From Desulfobacterales bacterium (lineage in GTDB: Bacteria; Desulfobacterota; Desulfobacteria; Desulfobacterales; UBA5852): a stretch of 7,764 nucleotides of DNA. Of the stretch, positions 1 to 6,167 are shown one piece after another (positions within the stretch are counted from its first letter, which is position 1; the number at the start of each line of letters is the position of its first letter). The notes beneath the pieces were generated by a model. That model ran no database searches. It saw only the letters and a program-made list of their open reading frames with translations, and was not told the origin of the DNA. A program made the translations under genes and the position numbers. The stretch spans positions 1 through 7,764 of the forward strand of contig JASJBQ010000228.1 of NCBI GenBank assembly GCA_030066455.1, written 5' to 3'.

Positions 1-11
1 CGATGACGATA

Positions 12-46
12 TACCTTCTTAATCTGACCTCCAACCTTCAACATCC
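12..46. repeat. Degenerate heptamer-like stretch at the left edge
   Basis: Read in steps of seven from base 12, the plus strand gives TACCTTC, TTAATCT, GACCTCC, AACCTTC and AACATCC. Four of these five resemble AACCTTC. This is close to the complement of the clean heptamer array at 1879-1934, in the opposite orientation. The rest of 1-152 is AT-rich and I find no credible gene in it. A self-complementary GAAAATTTTC lies at 145-154, next to the stop codon of the minus-strand gene, but it has no GC stem that would make it a terminator. The heptamer reading is tentative because the units are diverged. Confidence 0.3.
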
Positions 47-152
47 AAATCGATCAACCAGCCTCAAATACCTAGAACCCATCGATAACATTAGTTTTGA
101 CAGGCGGATAAGACACAACCACAACCGATTCTTGATTTCGTTCAGAAAATTT

Positions 153-734
153 TCAGGTGGTGTTGTGGGACAGACGCCCTCTCTTCTTGAAATTTTTGGC
201 AAAAAGGTCTTTGATCGCCCAACGCCCTTCAGGGTTGAGGTTGCGGGTGCCCGTCCCGACGAATGTGGCATACCTGATAACCGGCATGTCCGCCTGCCAT
301 TGTCCTTCCCGCCATGCAAACCATCCATTTTTATCAAGATCGAATACGCTGACCGGGCGGTTGAACCACTTGCCCAGCTCCACGGCCCATCCGGTGCCGC
401 CCTTGACCGTACCGTCGGGCTGAATCCAGCCCACCGAAAAGACCTGGTGGCCCATGTTGACCATGTGGAAGATCGTCTGGAGCACCTTGCGAATTTCGGA
501 TTCGCGGCTGAACGTCCGCCCCATGCGCAACGAGACGATTTCCATGCTGATGGCCCCTTTTTTGAGGGCCTCCGGACCCAGCATGGTCAGTCCCCGTCGA
601 CGGAACACTGCCTGTCCCGGATAGGCGAAATTGATTTCGCGGATGCCGTAGGCTTCCGCCTGCTCGCCAAAAGCGGCTTCCGCCCCCTGGTGTCCGCCGC
701 TGTAAAATCGCATCTGCCGGAGATCCAAGCTCAA
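153..734 (-). CDS. Uncharacterised protein with SLOG-like nucleotide-binding motifs
   Basis: About 193 residues. I do not recognise a named gene. The N-terminus carries a short beta strand followed by YSGGHQGAEAAFG (about residues 11-23). This resembles the GG-x-x-GAE/GAD turn of SLOG/YpsA-like Rossmann folds that bind nucleotides or nucleotide-derived ligands. Further glycine or conserved-looking blocks are KGGTGWA (about 111-117), VFDLDKNGWF (130-139) and FVGTGTRNL (158-166). There is no signal peptide or membrane segment, so it is probably a soluble cytoplasmic protein. The start is uncertain. A TTG at 734 has GGAGG six bases upstream (741-745 on this strand), while the ATG at 713 sits right before the conserved block but lacks a clear Shine-Dalgarno; an upstream TTG at 776 has none. 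The gene follows the hydrolase on the same strand after about 79 bases, so co-transcription is likely. The SLOG assignment is inference from motif shape; the biochemical role is unknown. Confidence 0.8.
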   Translation of the reverse strand: MSLDLRQMRFYSGGHQGAEAAFGEQAEAYGIREINFAYPGQAVFRRRGLTMLGPEALKKGAISMEIVSLRMGRTFSRESEIRKVLQTIFHMVNMGHQVFSVGWIQPDGTVKGGTGWAVELGKWFNRPVSVFDLDKNGWFAWREGQWQADMPVIRYATFVGTGTRNLNPEGRWAIKDLFAKNFKKRGRLSHNTT

Positions 735-740
735 GGTCAA

Positions 741-745
741 CCTCC
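741..745 (-). promoter_or_regulatory. Shine-Dalgarno GGAGG supporting the TTG start at 734
   Basis: On the minus strand GGAGG is followed by six bases and then TTG at 734-732. It is the only good ribosome binding site near the start of the SLOG-like gene, which is why 734 is preferred over the ATG at 713. If the ATG were used, the first seven residues would be lost and the glycine-rich block would begin almost at the N-terminus. Confidence 0.5.
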
Positions 746-813
746 GCACCGCGTCTGGCCTGCCGTGATCGAACAAAGAAGAGCCCTATTCATCGCAATT
801 AATCCGCATGGGG

Positions 814-1803
814 TCAAGCGCGCCCGTCCGGAATCCCGTCCTGATCCTCGGCAAAGTCCAGGATGCGGCGCTCGTGCCAGAAGTCGCCCCGGATACCGGG
901 CGGTATGAAGCCCACGTGACCGCCGGTGGCGGGCATCTCCAGATGGAACCAGACACTTTGGCGGGCCTCGGCCGCAGGATAGCAGCGGGGGCCCAGAAAG
1001 GGGTCGTTGCGGGCGTTGATCAGCAGGGTGGGGATGCGGATCCGCTCGACGTAGAAGCGCGCGCTGCACTGCCGCCAGTAGTCCTCGGCATCCTTGAAAC
1101 CGTGCGCCGGTGCGGTGTAGCGGTCGTCGAATTCGCGAAAGGTCCGCAGGCCTTCGAAATCGCCGGCCCGCAGCCAGCCGCCGGCCAGATCCGCCTTGGC
1201 GCGGGCCTTGGCGCAGAGGGACCTGAGGAAGCGCACCATGTAGAGACGGCAGGCCGGCCGGGCCATGGCCAGGGCGCCGTCTTTCAGGTCGCAGGGCACC
1301 GAAACGGCGGCCGCCCAGCGAATGGCCGGGTCCAGCCCGCGGCCCGCCTCCCCAAGGTACTTCAGCACCAGATTGCCGCCCAGGCTGAAACCGACGAGGC
1401 CGATTAGGGGGTCGTCCGACACCCGGCGGACATGCTGCAGGACGGTGTCCAGATCCCCGGTGGCGCCGCTGTGGTAGGTGCGCACCCGGCGGTTGGGCAC
1501 CCCGCTGCAGCCCCTGAAATTGATGCCCAGCACGTCCCACCCGGCCCGGTTGAACACGCGCGTCATACCGCGCATATACGCGGCGCCGGTGCTGCCCTCC
1601 AGCCCGTGGCACAACACGACGAGCCGGTCGCGCCCGCATGCGGACCAGTCCAGATCCAGGAAGTCGTCGTCCGGGGTGGCGATGCGCTCGCGCCGGTAGC
1701 GAACTCCGTCCACCCGCCGCAGCAGCGACGGCAGCATGGTCTGCAAATGGCCGTTGACGATCAGGGCGGGGGGGCGGTAGCTGGAGCGGATGATGAGGGG
1801 CAC
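814..1803 (-). CDS. YheT-family alpha/beta-fold hydrolase
   Basis: 329 residues, close to the roughly 320-340 usual for this family (YheT in bacteria, EMB8-like in plants). The family signature NGHLQT is at residues 17-22, followed by the PSLLRR and ERI-TPD-DFLDLDW blocks. The oxyanion region is CHGLEGS (65-71). The nucleophile elbow GFSLGG places the catalytic Ser at 140. The acid is probably Asp267 in INARNDPFL and the base His296 in TGGHVGF, so the catalytic triad looks intact. No signal peptide is seen, so it should act in the cytoplasm. The substrate is unknown; family members are annotated as putative esterases or hydrolases. The frame stays open to a TTG at 1908, but that extension reads through the heptamer repeat into a proline-rich tail. 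GTG at 1803 has AAGGA six bases upstream and gives a family-like N-terminus (PLIIRSSYRPP). It is the first gene of a probable two-gene unit with the SLOG-like gene. Confidence 0.93.
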   Translation of the reverse strand: MPLIIRSSYRPPALIVNGHLQTMLPSLLRRVDGVRYRRERIATPDDDFLDLDWSACGRDRLVVLCHGLEGSTGAAYMRGMTRVFNRAGWDVLGINFRGCSGVPNRRVRTYHSGATGDLDTVLQHVRRVSDDPLIGLVGFSLGGNLVLKYLGEAGRGLDPAIRWAAAVSVPCDLKDGALAMARPACRLYMVRFLRSLCAKARAKADLAGGWLRAGDFEGLRTFREFDDRYTAPAHGFKDAEDYWRQCSARFYVERIRIPTLLINARNDPFLGPRCYPAAEARQSVWFHLEMPATGGHVGFIPPGIRGDFWHERRILDFAEDQDGIPDGRA

Positions 1804-1809
1804 GGGTGG

Positions 1810-1814
1810 TCCTT
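1810..1814 (-). promoter_or_regulatory. Shine-Dalgarno AAGGA deciding the hydrolase start
   Basis: The minus strand reads AAGGA, six spacer bases, then GTG at 1803-1801. The alternative ATG at 1839 and TTG at 1908 have no comparable site. The protein from 1803 begins with the residues that normally open YheT-family proteins, so this site argues for the shorter start. Confidence 0.7.
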
Positions 1815-1878
1815 GGTGCGATTCGAGAAACCCCGCCATCGGTAGGGCTGGCGATGACCGGGTCTGGCTTGGGGTGTC

Positions 1879-1934
1879 CGGTTTCGGGTTAAAGGGTTCT
1901 GGGTTCAAGGTTCAGGGGTCCGGGATCAAGGTTC
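1879..1934 (-). repeat. Eight-unit heptamer tandem repeat (consensus GAACCYT)
   Basis: On the minus strand the run divides without gaps into eight heptamers: GAACCTT, GATCCCG, GACCCCT, GAACCTT, GAACCCA, GAACCCT, TTAACCC and GAAACCG. The plus-strand consensus is about AGGGTTC. It lies in the spacer upstream of the hydrolase gene and would be partly translated only if that gene were given its over-long TTG start. From memory, similar GAACC-rich runs occur between genes in several Desulfobacterota genomes; I cannot verify this here. Possible roles are slippage-prone filler, a protein-binding array or part of a dispersed composite repeat. Confidence 0.8.
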
Positions 1935-1975
1935 GGGGTTGTCGGTGCGGACAGACCGATGAACTCCGAACGGAG

Positions 1976-2028
1976 AACCTTGCGGGTGCCGGCCGGCGTT
2001 CGGTTCGCAAACGCCAATCCGCAAGGTT
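1976..2028. repeat. Inverted repeat forming a two-step stem-loop
   Basis: AACCTTGCGG (1976-1985) is perfectly inverted as CCGCAAGGTT (2019-2028). Inside it, GGCGTT (1995-2000) pairs with AACGCC (2010-2015) around a nine-base loop, with an asymmetric GC-rich bulge at about 1988-1994. No T-run follows on the plus strand (only TTT), so it is not a classical rho-independent terminator. It sits 41 bases from the heptamer array, between two divergently oriented genes, and may be part of the same composite repeat. Just before it, CTCC-GAAC-GGAG (1964-1975) can form a small tetraloop hairpin. Confidence 0.7.
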
Positions 2029-2046
2029 TGGCCGCTGAGTGCCAAA
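2027..2046. repeat. Short hairpin abutting the larger stem-loop
   Basis: TTTGGC (2027-2032) and GCCAAA (2041-2046) form a perfect 6-bp stem with an eight-base loop. It shares two bases with the preceding stem, so the two hairpins form a tight cluster. Neither is coding on either strand as far as I can see. The rest of the spacer up to the promoter at 2175 shows nothing further that I can assign. Confidence 0.55.
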
Positions 2047-2174
2047 TACGCGGCCCAAAGTCAATCACACGCGCCCCGAACCGCCAGCGCCGAGCGCCTT
2101 TTCGCTGGCGTCCGTACCCGCTGCCCACTGACTCAAACACGGCGGTCAAATGGCGGCCGCCGGCCTGCAATTTA

Positions 2175-2204
2175 TTGACAGCCGCCCGGAAATCGTCGTA
2201 AATT
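2175..2204 (+). promoter_or_regulatory. Sigma70-like promoter for the AI-2E family gene
   Basis: A perfect -35 box TTGACA (2175-2180) is followed after 18 bases by TAAATT (2199-2204), a 4/6 match to TATAAT. It lies in a locally AT-rich patch within GC-rich spacer. Transcription would start near 2211 and leave a leader of about 55 bases before the ATG at 2266. The spacer is one base longer than the 17-base optimum. Confidence 0.55.
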
Positions 2205-2265
2205 CGTCTGCCCGGTTGCCCTCCCGGGGCTTCAGTTCTGGCAACATCCCGACGGAACCAACGGC

Positions 2266-3378
2266 ATGAATCAAATCTTTCGCGAATGGATACGCCGCTA
2301 TTTCTCCAATCCGCAGGTCCTGATCCTGTGGTTTCTGCTGATCGTCGGTTTCCTCCTGATCCTGTTTCTGGGCCAGATGCTGGCGCCGGTCCTGACCGCC
2401 GTGATCATCGCCTACCTTTTGGAGGGGCTCGTCCAACTGCTGGAAAAGCGGCGGGTGCCCCGTCGGGGCTCCGTTCTGATCGTTTTCATTTTTTTCATGG
2501 TCAGTTTCATGGCCCTGATCGTCATTCTGCTTCCGCTGGTGTCCCGCCAGGTGGGCCAGCTGCTCCAACAGCTGCCGGAAATGTTTGCCAAGGGGCAGAG
2601 CCTGCTGATCCAGCTGCCCGACAGATACCCGGACTATATCACCACCGAGCAGATTAACCAGATTACGACCTCACTGAGCGCCCAGATCACCGGCTTTGCC
2701 CGCAGGCTTCTCTCCTATTCCATGGCATCGGTCCGGGGGGTGATCGCGGTCGTTATCTACCTCGTTCTCGTGCCGCTGATGATTTTTTTCTTTTTGAAGG
2801 ACAAGCGGCTGATCATAGAATGGGTCAAAGGCTTTCTACCGGACGACCGCGGCCTGGCCCGGGAGGTCTGGATCGAGGTCAACCAGCAATTTGCCAATTA
2901 CGTGCGCGGCAAGATGCTGGAAATCCTCATTATCGGGGTGATGGCCTATATCGTCTTTGTTTTCATGGGACTCGATTTCGCCGTGCTGCTGGCGCTTCTG
3001 ACCGGCCTGTCGGTGCTGGTGCCCTATATCGGCGTCACCGTGGTGTTTCTCCCCGTGGCCCTGGTCGCGTTTTTCCAATGGGGTGCTACGGCCGACACCC
3101 TCTGGGTCATCGTGGCCTACGGGATCATCCAGATTTTCGACGGCAACCTGCTGGCGCCGCTGCTGCTCTCGCGGGTCGTCAATCTCCATCCGGTGGCCAT
3201 CATCGTGGCCGTGCTGGTTTTCGGGGGGTTCTATGGCGTTGTCGGACTGTTGTTCGCCATCCCGCTGGCAACCCTCTGCCAGGCCGTGCTCAAGGTCTGG
3301 ATGGGCAACCTGCACAAGGGTCCACTCCAGCCGGCGGCCGACGGCCCGGATGTGGGCACTTCAACCCGCCAATCCTGA
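2266..3378 (+). CDS. AI-2E/PerM-family multi-spanning inner-membrane transporter
   Basis: 370 residues. The pattern fits the AI-2E transporter (PerM/YdgG/YhhT/TqsA) family: hydrophobic spans at about 17-37, 40-55 and 68-92, a soluble stretch (about 93-155), then spans near 156-177, 218-236, 238-270, 279-296 and 309-342. Family-type blocks are FFFLKDK (174-180), NYVRGK (211-216), LVPYIG (251-256), LAPLLLSR (296-303) and the NLHP...FGG...FAIPLATL segment (306-336). The C-terminal half resembles enterobacterial PerM more than TqsA. The substrate cannot be read from sequence: some family members export autoinducer-2, others are Na+/H+ antiporters, most are uncharacterised. The C-terminal 25 residues are polar and probably cytoplasmic. 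The ATG at 2266 gives a normal N-terminus but has only a weak purine-rich site (CGGAA) upstream. It appears monocistronic, with the next gene converging nine bases beyond its stop. Confidence 0.93.
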   Translation: MNQIFREWIRRYFSNPQVLILWFLLIVGFLLILFLGQMLAPVLTAVIIAYLLEGLVQLLEKRRVPRRGSVLIVFIFFMVSFMALIVILLPLVSRQVGQLLQQLPEMFAKGQSLLIQLPDRYPDYITTEQINQITTSLSAQITGFARRLLSYSMASVRGVIAVVIYLVLVPLMIFFFLKDKRLIIEWVKGFLPDDRGLAREVWIEVNQQFANYVRGKMLEILIIGVMAYIVFVFMGLDFAVLLALLTGLSVLVPYIGVTVVFLPVALVAFFQWGATADTLWVIVAYGIIQIFDGNLLAPLLLSRVVNLHPVAIIVAVLVFGGFYGVVGLLFAIPLATLCQAVLKVWMGNLHKGPLQPAADGPDVGTSTRQS

Positions 3379-3392
3379 CCGCGGGCGTCAGG
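3374..3392. terminator. Hairpin over the two converging stop codons
   Basis: CCTGAC (3374-3379) and GTCAGG (3387-3392) form a perfect 6-bp stem around a seven-base GC-rich loop. The left arm contains the TGA of the permease and the right arm the TGA of the CBS gene read on the other strand. A bidirectional terminator is plausible from its position, but neither strand has a following T-run, so intrinsic termination is unproven. Confidence 0.35.
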
Positions 3393-3849
3393 GCTTCTGC
3401 CAGCGCCAGTCCTCGTAGTAATCCCAGCTTACCATGGTATTGAGGGCCTTGAGTTCGTCGGTTTTGGCCTGCAGGGTGGCCTTCATGACGTCGCCCACCG
3501 AGAGCAGGCCGATGTAGCCGCCGTCTTTTTCGATCAGCAGGTGGCTAATGCGCAGCCCCAGAAATTTGTCCATTAGGTTGAAAACGCTGTCCGTGTGGGG
3601 GGCGGAGATCAGGGGGGAGATCATATAGTCGCCGATGCGGCTCGTGGCCGGATCGAAACCGGCTTTGACCGTGTCGCGCATCAAATCGCGCTCGGTCCAG
3701 ATGCCGACGATCGCGCCGTCCTTTTCCACCAGGATGGCCCCCACATTGCTGTTGATCATGGTCAGCAAGGCCATGTGGACGGTCGCATCGGCGTCGATGG
3801 CGATGATGTCGTTGCCTTTTTCGTTCACCATGTCTTCGGCGGTCACCAT
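3388..3849 (-). CDS. Two-CBS-domain protein
   Basis: 153 residues made almost entirely of one CBS pair (Bateman module). CBS1 spans about residues 8-62, ending in the typical GIWTERDLMRD (49-59). CBS2 spans about 72-127, ending in GLLSVGDVMK (114-123). Such modules bind adenosine nucleotides or S-adenosyl compounds and usually sense energy or ionic state. No catalytic or DNA-binding domain is attached, so it would act as a stand-alone sensor or partner protein in the cytoplasm; its target is unknown. The C-terminal tail after the second CBS is rich in Trp and Tyr (SWDYYEDWRW), which is unusual for a CBS pair and could be a contact surface. The ATG at 3849 has GGAG six bases upstream (3856-3859), so the start is well supported. 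It converges on the permease gene and is divergent from parE. Confidence 0.93.
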   Translation of the reverse strand: MVTAEDMVNEKGNDIIAIDADATVHMALLTMINSNVGAILVEKDGAIVGIWTERDLMRDTVKAGFDPATSRIGDYMISPLISAPHTDSVFNLMDKFLGLRISHLLIEKDGGYIGLLSVGDVMKATLQAKTDELKALNTMVSWDYYEDWRWQKP

Positions 3850-3964
3850 GACATTCTCCGGTTTTTAGGTTTTTGCCCGCATGGCTGATGATCCCCGCAT
3901 GCGGCGGCGTGGCCGTCGCCGGAGGGCATATCGCCGGTAGAGCGCTTGATGGCTAATAGAGTGG

Positions 3965-3999
3965 TGCCGGGTTCCGGCAATGTCCAGTTTTGCCGGGTT
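3965..3999. repeat. Small hairpin plus direct repeat in the CBS/parE spacer
   Basis: TGCCGG (3965-3970) pairs with CCGGCA (3974-3979) around a three-base loop. TGCCGGGTT recurs as a perfect nine-base direct repeat at 3965-3973 and 3991-3999. A ten-base palindrome CCGCATGCGG lies further left at 3895-3904. This could be an operator region for the divergent CBS and parE genes, but nothing identifies a regulator. The rest of 3850-4136 shows no credible gene. Confidence 0.35.
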
Positions 4000-4038
4000 G
4001 AAACCTTCCGCTTGGCCTGTCGGCGCGTGGTTTTCGAA

Positions 4039-4066
4039 TTGCAAAAAATTGTCAATGCGGTATGGT
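4039..4066 (+). promoter_or_regulatory. Probable parE promoter
   Basis: TTGCAA (4039-4044) and TATGGT (4061-4066) are separated by 16 bases, each matching four of six consensus positions of sigma70 boxes. They lie in the AT-richest part of the spacer, about 70 bases before the parE ATG. The ATG at 4062 that gives the longest parE frame overlaps this -10 box, which is a further reason to reject it as the start. Confidence 0.4.
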
Positions 4067-4136
4067 ACGCGCCGACCCGAATTGCGCACGGCGCGACCAC
4101 CGCGGGCGCAAGACATCATTCGAGGAAGTCACTTTC

Positions 4137-6017
4137 ATGGCTGCAAATAGTTACACGGCTGAATCCATCGAGGTGTTGACCGGACTCGACCCGGTCAAAC
4201 GCCGTCCCGGCATGTACACCGACACCCTGCGGCCCAACCACCTGGGCCAGGAGGCCATCGACAACAGCGTCGACGAGGCCATCGCCGGTTTTGCCAGCCG
4301 GCTGGACGTCACGCTGCACACCGACGGCTCGCTGGAGGTGGCGGACAACGGGCGCGGCATGCCGGTGGACATCCACCCCGAAGAGAAGGTGACCGGGGTG
4401 GAGGTGATCATGACCCGCCTGCATGCCGGGGCCAAATTTTCCAACAAGAGCTACCTGTTCTCGGGCGGGCTGCACGGCGTGGGAGTCTCGGTGGTAAACG
4501 CCCTGTCCACCCGGCTGGAAGTCGACATCAAGCGCGAGGGCAAGCACTTCCGCATCGAATTCGCCCACGGGGAAAAGGCCGGCGAACTCGAAACCATGGG
4601 CAGCGTGGGCCAGCGCAACACCGGCACCCGGATCCGTTTCTGGCCCGACCCCCAGTATTTCGATTCCCCCCGGTTTTCGTTACGCCGTCTGCGGCACACC
4701 CTGCGGGCCAAGGCTGTATTGTGCTCCGGCCTGCAGGTGCGGTTCAACGACCGCCACAGCGGCCAGACCGACGAATGGCTCTACCAAGACGGGTTGCGCG
4801 ACTACCTCAGCGACAGTCTGGCCGACGCCGAACGCCTGCCGGACGATCCCCTGGTGGGGGATTTCAAGGGCGAGACCGAAACGGTGGACTGGGCCCTGGC
4901 CTGGCTGCCGGAGGGCGGCGAAACCGTGGCCGAAAGCTATGTCAACCTGATTCCCACCCCGCTGGGAGGCACCCACGTCAACGGGCTGCGCAGCGGCCTG
5001 CTGGCCTCCCTGCGCGAGTTCTGCGAGTTTCGCAAACTGCTGCCCCGCGGGGTCAAGCTGGCCCCCGAGGACGTCTGGGAGCGTCTGAGCTACGTGCTCT
5101 CGGTCAAGATGCAGGACCCCCAGTTCTCCGGGCAAACCAAGGAGCGCCTCGGCTCCCGCCACTGCGCCGGGTTCGTTTCCGGGGCGGTCAAGGACGCCTT
5201 CAGCCTGTGGCTCAACCAGCACACCGAAGAGGGCGAGAAGATCGCCGAACTGGCCATCGCCAACGCCCAGCGCCGTCTCAAGGCCAGCAAGACCGTGGCC
5301 CGCAAGAAGGTCACCAGCGGCCCCGCCTTGCCGGGCAAGCTGGCCGACTGCGTAAGCCAGGACGCCTCGCGCGGGGAGCTCTTCCTGGTGGAAGGCGACT
5401 CCGCCGGCGGTTCGGCCAAGCAGGCCCGCGAGCGCCAGTTTCAGGCGGTGATGCCCCTGCGCGGGAAGATCCTGAACACCTGGGAAGTCGATCCCGGCAT
5501 GGTCCTGAGTTCCAAGGAAATCCACGACATCTCCGTGGCCATCGGCGTGGATCCGGGCGCGGACGACATCAGCGGTCTGCGCTACGGCAAGATCTGCATC
5601 CTGGCGGACGCCGACTCGGACGGGCTGCACATCGCCACCCTGCTGTGCGCGCTGTTTCTGAAGCATTTCCGCCCGCTGGTGGAGGCCGGGCATGTCTGCG
5701 TGGCCATGCCGCCGCTCTACCGCATCGACGCCGGCAAGGAGGTGCACTACGCCCTGGACGACGAGGAAAAAGACGGGATTCTGAAGCGCATCGCCGCCCG
5801 TAAGAAACCGGTCAAAACCAATGTGGTGCGCTTCAAGGGGCTGGGGGAGATGAACCCGGCCCAGCTGCGCGAGACCACCATGGCGCCGGACACCCGCCGC
5901 CTGGTGCGGCTGGAGACCGGCGACGGTGATGAGCAGGTCCTCGACATGCTGCTGGCCAAAAAGCGGGCCAGGGACCGGCGAGACTGGCTCGAAACCGGCC
6001 ACAGTGCCCGTCCATAA
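4137..6017 (+). CDS. parE: DNA topoisomerase IV subunit B (ParE)
   Basis: 626 residues, against 630 in E. coli ParE, and the sequence follows that protein closely from end to end. ParE is the ATPase half of topoisomerase IV, the type IIA enzyme that decatenates daughter chromosomes. The GHKL ATPase domain has Glu39 and Asn43 (QEAIDNSVDEA), DNGRG at 70-74 and the ATP lid GGLHGVG at 110-116. The transducer carries the QTK loop at 333-335. The TOPRIM domain has EGDSAGGS beginning at Glu419 and the metal-binding DADSD at 491-495. The short C-terminus and the DIHPEE and AKAVLCSG blocks favour ParE over GyrB. The start at 4137 has GAGGAAG eight bases upstream; the frame is open 25 codons further to 4062, but that extension is unlike the family. 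All catalytic motifs are present. parC follows on the same strand after a 284-base repeat-rich spacer. Confidence 0.97.
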   Translation: MAANSYTAESIEVLTGLDPVKRRPGMYTDTLRPNHLGQEAIDNSVDEAIAGFASRLDVTLHTDGSLEVADNGRGMPVDIHPEEKVTGVEVIMTRLHAGAKFSNKSYLFSGGLHGVGVSVVNALSTRLEVDIKREGKHFRIEFAHGEKAGELETMGSVGQRNTGTRIRFWPDPQYFDSPRFSLRRLRHTLRAKAVLCSGLQVRFNDRHSGQTDEWLYQDGLRDYLSDSLADAERLPDDPLVGDFKGETETVDWALAWLPEGGETVAESYVNLIPTPLGGTHVNGLRSGLLASLREFCEFRKLLPRGVKLAPEDVWERLSYVLSVKMQDPQFSGQTKERLGSRHCAGFVSGAVKDAFSLWLNQHTEEGEKIAELAIANAQRRLKASKTVARKKVTSGPALPGKLADCVSQDASRGELFLVEGDSAGGSAKQARERQFQAVMPLRGKILNTWEVDPGMVLSSKEIHDISVAIGVDPGADDISGLRYGKICILADADSDGLHIATLLCALFLKHFRPLVEAGHVCVAMPPLYRIDAGKEVHYALDDEEKDGILKRIAARKKPVKTNVVRFKGLGEMNPAQLRETTMAPDTRRLVRLETGDGDEQVLDMLLAKKRARDRRDWLETGHSARP

Positions 6018-6025
6018 ACGGCATC

Positions 6026-6124
6026 TTTTGGCCCAGATCTGCGTTCTCGCAATTTTAAAATCCTCGACGTAGTCCGACTACGCCTGCGGTTTCAAAATTG
6101 CTGTGGCCTTGACCTGAACCAGAA
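6026..6124. repeat. 99-bp palindrome downstream of parE
   Basis: An odd-length palindrome centred on base 6075 that holds one pairing register over 49 positions per arm with no insertion or deletion. By hand count, 31 of 49 positions are Watson-Crick and 7 more are G-T. Best parts are the innermost CGTAGTC/GACTACG (6068-6074, 6076-6082), GCAATTTT/AAAATTGC (6049-6056, 6094-6101) and the outer flank 6026-6039/6111-6124. It begins nine bases after the parE stop. It could end or attenuate parE transcription, but its length and the mismatched arms look more like an ageing mobile palindrome. I recall similar sequences as dispersed copies in Desulfobacterota genomes; unverified. Confidence 0.75.
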
Positions 6125-6138
6125 TCTACCCTTTCTGG
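6119..6138. repeat. Short hairpin between the two spacer elements
   Basis: CCAGAA (6119-6124) and TTCTGG (6133-6138) form a perfect 6-bp stem with an eight-base loop. Its left arm overlaps the outer edge of the 99-bp palindrome, so the two structures would compete. The remaining bases to 6167 are AT-rich with no further clear structure. Confidence 0.4.
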
Positions 6139-6167
6139 ACGGACACTAACTAAGAATTCATAATTAG

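Noticed and set aside
3..908. Plus-strand 301-codon frame at the left edge
   Set aside because: It is antisense to the SLOG-like gene and runs on into the hydrolase 3' end; it has no motif or ribosome binding site.
737..1639. Minus-strand 300-codon frame and several plus-strand frames over the hydrolase
   Set aside because: They are Arg/Gly/Pro/Ala-rich shadows of the hydrolase frame, which carries the full catalytic triad.
1889..2170. Minus-strand 93-codon frame in the spacer upstream of the hydrolase
   Set aside because: It translates the heptamer array and the stem-loop arms, so its sequence is explained by repeats. No ribosome binding site or domain is seen.
4028..4043. Possible sigma54 promoter upstream of parE (GG-N10-GC spacing)
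   Set aside because: The spacing fits but the CAC part of the -24 box is missing, and a sigma70-like pair overlaps the same region. A sigma54-dependent parE would be unexpected.
4050..4055. Perfect TTGACA on the minus strand as a CBS-gene promoter
   Set aside because: No acceptable -10 box lies 16-18 bases downstream on that strand, so it is not called.
4680..6002. Long minus-strand open frame of 440 codons opposite parE
   Set aside because: It is antisense to parE, with the compositional bias of a complementary frame and no family motifs.
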